From: Ruminococcus_G sp964621905
Lineage (GTDB): Bacteria > Bacillota > Clostridia > Lachnospirales > Lachnospiraceae
Assembly: GCA_964621905.1 (NCBI GenBank)
Contig: CAZUNG010000008.1
Location: 52,754-116,753, forward strand
DNA length: 64,000 bases
Direction of reading: 5' to 3'
Positions 60,660-64,000 of this stretch are shown here, in pieces. The notes beneath the pieces are model-generated. The model searched no databases and was not told the DNA's origin. It saw only the letters and a list, made by a program, of their open reading frames with translations. Position 1 is the first letter of the stretch; the number at the start of each line of letters is the position of its first letter. A program made the position numbers and the translations under genes.

Positions 60660-61886
60660 ATGAAAGAAAAAGTAGTATTGGCATATTCCGGCGGACTTGA
60701 TACAACAGCGATCATTCCCTGGTTAAAAGAACACTTTGATTATGATGTTATCTGCTGCTGCATCGACTGTGGACAGGGGAGCGAACTTGACGGCCTGGAA
60801 GAAAGAGCAAAGCTTTCCGGTGCTACCAAGTTATATATTGAAAATATTGTTGACGAATTCTGTGATGATTTCATCATGCCCTGTGTAGAGGCAGGCGCTG
60901 TATACGAACACAAGTACCTGCTCGGTACATCCATGGCACGCCCGGTTATCGCAAAACGGCTTGTTGAAATTGCAAGAAAAGAAGGTGCTACCGCTATCTG
61001 CCACGGGGCGACCGGAAAAGGAAATGACCAGATTCGTTTTGAGCTCGGCATCAAAGCCCTCGCTCCGGACTTAAAGATTATCGCACCATGGAGAATGACA
61101 GACGTATGGACCATGCAGTCCCGTGAAGATGAGATCGAATACTGTCGCCAGCACGGCATCAACCTTCCGTTCTCTGCTGACAGCAGCTACAGCCGCGACC
61201 GCAACCTGTGGCACATCAGCCACGAAGGCCTTGAGCTGGAAGATCCGGCAAATGAGCCAAATTATGATCACATGCTGGTACTCGGCGTTACGCCGGAAAA
61301 AGCACCGGATGAAGGCGAGTACGTAACCATGACCTTTGAGGCAGGTGTTCCGAAATCACTGAACGGCAAAGCCATGAAAGTATCAGAGATCATCACTGAG
61401 CTGAATGCACTCGGCGGTAAGCACGGCATCGGTATCGTTGATATTGTCGAAAACCGTGTTGTCGGCATGAAATCCCGCGGTGTCTATGAGACACCAGGCG
61501 GAACGATCCTCATGGAAGCGCATGACCAGCTGGAAGAACTGATCCTGGATCGCGAAACAATGGAAACGAAGAAAAAACTGGGCAGCCAGTTTGCACAGAT
61601 TGTATACGAAGGAAAGTGGTTCACTCCACTGCGCGAAGCCATTCAGGCGTTTGTGGAGTCCACTCAGAAATACGTGACCGGTGAAGTGAAATTCAAACTG
61701 TACAAAGGCAACATTATCAAAGCGGGAACCACCTCCCCATACAGCCTGTACAATGAATCCCTGGCCTCCTTTACCACCGGTGACCTGTATGACCATCACG
61801 ATGCCTCCGGATTTATCACACTGTTCGGCCTTCCGCTGAAAGTCCGTGCAATGAAAATGGCTGAAGCCAAAGAAGAGCAAAAATAA
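60660..61886 (+). CDS. argG: argininosuccinate synthase
   Basis: 408 residues. PP-loop AYSGGLDTTAIIPWL at the N-terminus, ICHGATGKGNDQIRFEL near 118-134 and SADSSYSRDRNLWHIS near 175-190. It joins citrulline and aspartate with ATP. Divergent from argCJBD and likely under the same ArgR control. argH and argF are not in the window. GGAGG and an A/T-rich spacer precede the ATG, and a strong terminator follows. Confidence 0.96.
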   Translation: MKEKVVLAYSGGLDTTAIIPWLKEHFDYDVICCCIDCGQGSELDGLEERAKLSGATKLYIENIVDEFCDDFIMPCVEAGAVYEHKYLLGTSMARPVIAKRLVEIARKEGATAICHGATGKGNDQIRFELGIKALAPDLKIIAPWRMTDVWTMQSREDEIEYCRQHGINLPFSADSSYSRDRNLWHISHEGLELEDPANEPNYDHMLVLGVTPEKAPDEGEYVTMTFEAGVPKSLNGKAMKVSEIITELNALGGKHGIGIVDIVENRVVGMKSRGVYETPGGTILMEAHDQLEELILDRETMETKKKLGSQFAQIVYEGKWFTPLREAIQAFVESTQKYVTGEVKFKLYKGNIIKAGTTSPYSLYNESLASFTTGDLYDHHDASGFITLFGLPLKVRAMKMAEAKEEQK

Positions 61887-61916
61887 ATCAGATGCCGTCT
61901 GTTAAACGGCGCGATC

Positions 61917-61957
61917 CCCCGCAGCAGGTTATGATCTGCTGCGGGGAATCTTTTTTT
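61917..61957 (+). terminator. intrinsic terminator of argG
   Basis: An 11-bp GC-rich stem (ccccgcagcag 61917-61927 / ctgctgcgggg 61936-61946), then AATC and seven T. Confidence 0.92.
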
Positions 61958-62084
61958 GTCTGGATACCAAATATTTGACAAGACTTTTAACCTGCCGTCC
62001 ATTTTTATCCATCAAAAACATCTCATATATTTTACTCCTGCTTTCCTCTGTTTCCAATATGATGTCTCTAAATGATACCAAAAG

Positions 62085-62115
62085 CGAAGCTGCAGTTGTC
62101 ATAACCGCAGCTTCG
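62085..62115. terminator. hairpin downstream of the small membrane-protein gene
   Basis: A 9-bp perfect stem (cgaagctgc 62085-62093 / gcagcttcg 62107-62115). Only a short T4 follows on the minus strand, so termination is possible but not strongly supported. Confidence 0.5.
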
Positions 62116-62121
62116 TTTCTC

Positions 62122-62613
62122 TTAAATCTTTTTGTTAAAATAAGCATAAAATCCAGCATACAACGCAGAGAGAATCATGATGACCGCCCAAAAGCACCAG
62201 AATACAACGATACTAAAAAGACTCCCGATCAGCATTGCCGGAAGAGCCAGCAGCAGCACGGTAACCCCCGCATACTGCATCGATTTCTGCGCGATGGCTT
62301 CTCTTCGCTCATCACGGTTCTTCCTGCGTTCTTTTTGCAGTGTTTCTTCATCCCGCAGCAGTTTTCTGCCGTGCAGCAGCTTGACAGCCGCACTGACAAG
62401 CAATGCCGCCCCAAGACCAGCATAAACTCCGCTTACAAAATCCGGTATATGTTCGCCTGCCATACGTTTTCCAATTAATACACTCAACACTATCAGCAGA
62501 GCCCCAAATACCAAAAGCAGCACATATATTTTCTGATTTCTTTTAACTGTTTTTGCATATGAACGGTCTGTCGGTGACAGCCTTTCCAGCATCTCTTCCG
62601 TTATACAGCTCAT
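62122..62613 (-). CDS. four-helix membrane protein paired with an HTH regulator
   Basis: 163 residues with two helix pairs (about 28-48/60-80 and 115-135/138-157) separated by a charged, probably coiled segment (LRDEETLQKERRKNRDERRE). No family recognised with certainty. The ATG overlaps the stop of the HTH gene (ATGA), with GGAGG just before it. Gene pairs of a small YozG-type HTH plus a membrane protein are common in Firmicutes, and the regulator usually controls the pair. The function of the membrane member is unknown. Confidence 0.75.
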   Translation of the reverse strand: MSCITEEMLERLSPTDRSYAKTVKRNQKIYVLLLVFGALLIVLSVLIGKRMAGEHIPDFVSGVYAGLGAALLVSAAVKLLHGRKLLRDEETLQKERRKNRDERREAIAQKSMQYAGVTVLLLALPAMLIGSLFSIVVFWCFWAVIMILSALYAGFYAYFNKKI

Positions 62614-62819
62614 AAATTTTCCTCCTCCAGATCAAAAATAAAAATGTCTTCAATATTCCTGCCAAAATACTGTGCAATCTTATGCGCCAGCACGAGAGAG
62701 GCCTTATACCTGCCACTCTCCAGAGATATGATTGTCTGCCTTGTAACATCCACTGCATCTGCCAGTTCATTCTGTGTAATCCTGCGTTCCTTGCGCAGAT
62801 CCTGAATCCTGTTCAGCAC
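62610..62819 (-). CDS. small XRE-family HTH regulator (YozG-like)
   Basis: 69 residues, a single helix-turn-helix domain: LRKERRITQNELADAVDVTR, QTIISLESGRYKASLVLAHK and a C-terminal FGRNIEDIFIFDLEEE. GTG start with AAGGAGG 7 nt upstream. It is preceded by a perfect promoter decorated with three TTTACATT repeats at 23-bp steps, most simply its own operator. Translationally coupled to the membrane protein. Confidence 0.88.
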   Translation of the reverse strand: MLNRIQDLRKERRITQNELADAVDVTRQTIISLESGRYKASLVLAHKIAQYFGRNIEDIFIFDLEEENL

Positions 62820-62844
62820 CTCCTCACCTCCTTGTATAGCTCGC

Positions 62845-62898
62845 TTTACATTTTTAGTATAGTATACTTTACATTATATGTCAAGCACATTTTACATT
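62845..62898. promoter_or_regulatory. three-copy 23-bp-spaced operator
   Basis: TTTACATT occurs at 62845-62852, 62868-62875 and 62891-62898, each start exactly 23 bp from the next. The sites flank the -10 and -35 of the HTH promoter. Confidence 0.65.
62856..62884 (-). promoter_or_regulatory. sigma-A promoter of the HTH/membrane-protein pair
   Basis: Perfect -35 TTGACA (62884-62879), 17 nt, TATACT (62861-62856) on the minus strand. Confidence 0.8.
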
Positions 62899-62924
62899 TA
62901 ATAAAACACTCTATGTCGTGACGC

Positions 62925-62972
62925 AAAAAACACCGCTGCCGGCAGCCGATCTCTCAGCTACCACGCAGCGGC
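62925..62972 (-). terminator. intrinsic terminator of iolE
   Basis: ccgctgc (62933-62939) pairs with gcagcgg (62965-62971), with additional inner pairing, followed on the minus strand by T6 (62930-62925). Confidence 0.75.
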
Positions 62973-63005
62973 ACTTCTATGTATCACATTATATCAATAA
63001 CTATT

Positions 63006-63902
63006 TTATAAACCTGTTTTCTCAGCGATATATTTTCTTGCCTTAATCGCATACTCCAGCGGATTCGCAACAGCCGGATCCTGCTCTGCTTCTACAAGCA
63101 CATAGCCCTCATAGTTCGATTTCTCAATAATATCAAACAGCGGTGCAAAATCAACATCTCCATCGCCAGGCACGGTGAATACACCATTACGAACACCTTT
63201 CAGGAAGCTCCAGTGCTCAGCCTTTGATTTCTCTGCCATCTCTTTGCGGACATCTTTCAGATGAATATGTCTTGTTCTGTCAATGTATTTGCCGAGAACT
63301 TTTACCGGATCAATGCCTGCAAATGTACAATGTCCGCTGTCAAACAGCAGGAATACATATTCAGGATCAACACTGTCCATAAAACGGTCAATTTCTTCTT
63401 CTGTCTGTACAACGGTTCCCATATGATGGTGGAATGTCAGGTACATATCTTTTTCTCTTGCGATCTTGCCCAGTTTATTCAAACCGTCAACGAGAAGTTT
63501 CCACTCGTCATCGTTCATCACGTGTTTGCCTTCCCATACCGGCTGGTCCATCATACCCTGGATGCTGTAGCTCTGCTCAGAAACACCGATCACCTTAGAT
63601 CCTACTGCTTTTAAGAAATCAAGTTTCGCAACAAATTCTTTCTCAACTTCTTCGTATGGCTGTGTTACAAGGAAAGAAGAGAACCAGGAATTACAGATGG
63701 TCATTCCTCTCAATTTCAGAGCTTTGTTCAGCTCGTCCGGATCTGTCGGGTATTTATTGCCAATTTCACATCCTGTAAATCCTGCCAGTGCCATTTCGCT
63801 GACACACTGCTGAAATGTATTCTCTGCTCCTAAATCAGGCATATCATCATTCGTCCAGCCAATCGGTGCAATTCCTAATGAAACTTTATTCTTATCTAAC
63901 AT
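63006..63902 (-). CDS. iolE: myo-inosose-2 dehydratase (IolE-like)
   Basis: 298 residues, a xylose-isomerase-like TIM barrel. The start VSLGIAPIGWTNDDMPDLG, CEIGNKYPTD, LTFHHHMGTVVQT, LLFDSGHCTFAG and the terminal VLVEAEQDPAVANP match IolE, which dehydrates 2-keto-myo-inositol. His, Asp and Glu residues in those blocks form the metal site. It is the last gene before a terminator. The neighbouring upstream gene is cut by the window edge, so a full inositol-catabolism operon is likely but not visible. Confidence 0.85.
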   Translation of the reverse strand: MLDKNKVSLGIAPIGWTNDDMPDLGAENTFQQCVSEMALAGFTGCEIGNKYPTDPDELNKALKLRGMTICNSWFSSFLVTQPYEEVEKEFVAKLDFLKAVGSKVIGVSEQSYSIQGMMDQPVWEGKHVMNDDEWKLLVDGLNKLGKIAREKDMYLTFHHHMGTVVQTEEEIDRFMDSVDPEYVFLLFDSGHCTFAGIDPVKVLGKYIDRTRHIHLKDVRKEMAEKSKAEHWSFLKGVRNGVFTVPGDGDVDFAPLFDIIEKSNYEGYVLVEAEQDPAVANPLEYAIKARKYIAEKTGL

Positions 63903-63929
63903 CTTATCCGTTTCTCCTTTTTATAAACA

Positions 63930-64000
63930 TTATTTGTTATAATACTTTGCGACAAACTCTTTTGTCACTTCCGCAGCTTTCTTGATGTTCTCTTCATGAT
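63930..64000 (-). CDS. partial CDS (3' end), upstream of iolE
   Basis: A reading frame enters from the right edge and ends at TAA (63932-63930), with the C-terminus EENIKKAAEVTKEFVAKYYNK. It is 27 nt before the iolE start and on the same strand. The composition is that of a real C-terminal helix. Another inositol or sugar gene is likely, but the family cannot be recognised from 22 residues. Confidence 0.6.
   Translation of the reverse strand, partial: HEENIKKAAEVTKEFVAKYYNK

Noticed and set aside
1..64000. tRNA, rRNA, prophage or transposase genes
   Set aside because: No cloverleaf-like segment, rRNA block, integrase or transposase was recognised on either strand. I could not run a covariance search, so a cryptic small RNA is not excluded.

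Overview
The window looks like chromosome from a spore-forming Clostridia, most likely a Lachnospiraceae (genus not determinable by eye). The pointers are gpr and spoIIP, cdaA/cdaR, several CDP-glycerol polymerases, secreted proteins with GW/YYF cell-wall-binding repeats, and strong Shine-Dalgarno and sigma-A-type promoter sequences. Most genes lie on the minus strand.

Layout. (1) 125-8760: a minus-strand surface-polymer operon. It holds a repeat-bearing membrane-anchored protein, a polytopic membrane protein split by an in-frame TAG, two CDP-glycerol glycerophosphotransferases, a GT4 and a polyprenyl-phosphate sugar transferase. A divergent acyltransferase follows at 8947-10371. (2) 10402-18528: a choline module. 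It has a BCCT transporter, an HTH-nucleotidyltransferase-choline-kinase fusion, a GtrA flippase-like protein and two choline-binding-repeat L,D-transpeptidase genes, one interrupted by an amber codon. (3) 18725-28353: a second surface-polymer region with a pyruvyltransferase, a GT2/CDP-glycerol transferase fusion, an SGNH-like unknown, an aldo/keto reductase, a MenD-like thiamine-diphosphate enzyme, a GT2 and a divergent canonical LicC-type cytidylyltransferase. (4) 28436-32344: HPr, cdaR, cdaA and two unknown membrane proteins. (5) 32424-40578: comF, recD2, mreB, uvrA and hemW, followed by a 106-bp tandem repeat. (6) 40878-50937: lepA, spoIIP, gpr, an orphan sugar-binding lipoprotein, rpsT, holA, comEC and a GerMN lipoprotein. 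This resembles the Bacillus comEC-holA-rpsT-gpr-spoIIP-lepA-hemN order. (7) 50959-55264: a two-component system, comEA, a small DMT transporter and an acyltransferase. (8) 55346-61886: an SGNH hydrolase, argCJBD and divergent argG with ArgR-like boxes. (9) 62122-64000: a small HTH/membrane-protein pair with an iterated operator, then iolE and a partial gene.

How the genes fit together. The BCCT transporter, the choline kinase and the LicC-type enzyme at 27628 can take up choline and convert it to CDP-choline. The glycosyltransferases, CDP-glycerol transferases, acyltransferase, pyruvyltransferase and sugar transferase can build and decorate a teichoic-acid-like polymer. The choline-binding L,D-transpeptidases would dock on a phosphocholine-bearing envelope. 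No LicD-type phosphocholine transferase is seen in the window, so the last step must be encoded elsewhere or done by an unrecognised enzyme.

Points of most interest are the degenerate nucleotide-binding loop in the regulatory-looking HTH-NTase-kinase fusion, and its promoter studded with TGAACA half-sites. Others are two surface genes interrupted by single in-frame TAG codons, the MenD-like/AKR cassette, the 106-bp tandem repeat, and the three-copy 23-bp-spaced operator at 62845-62898.
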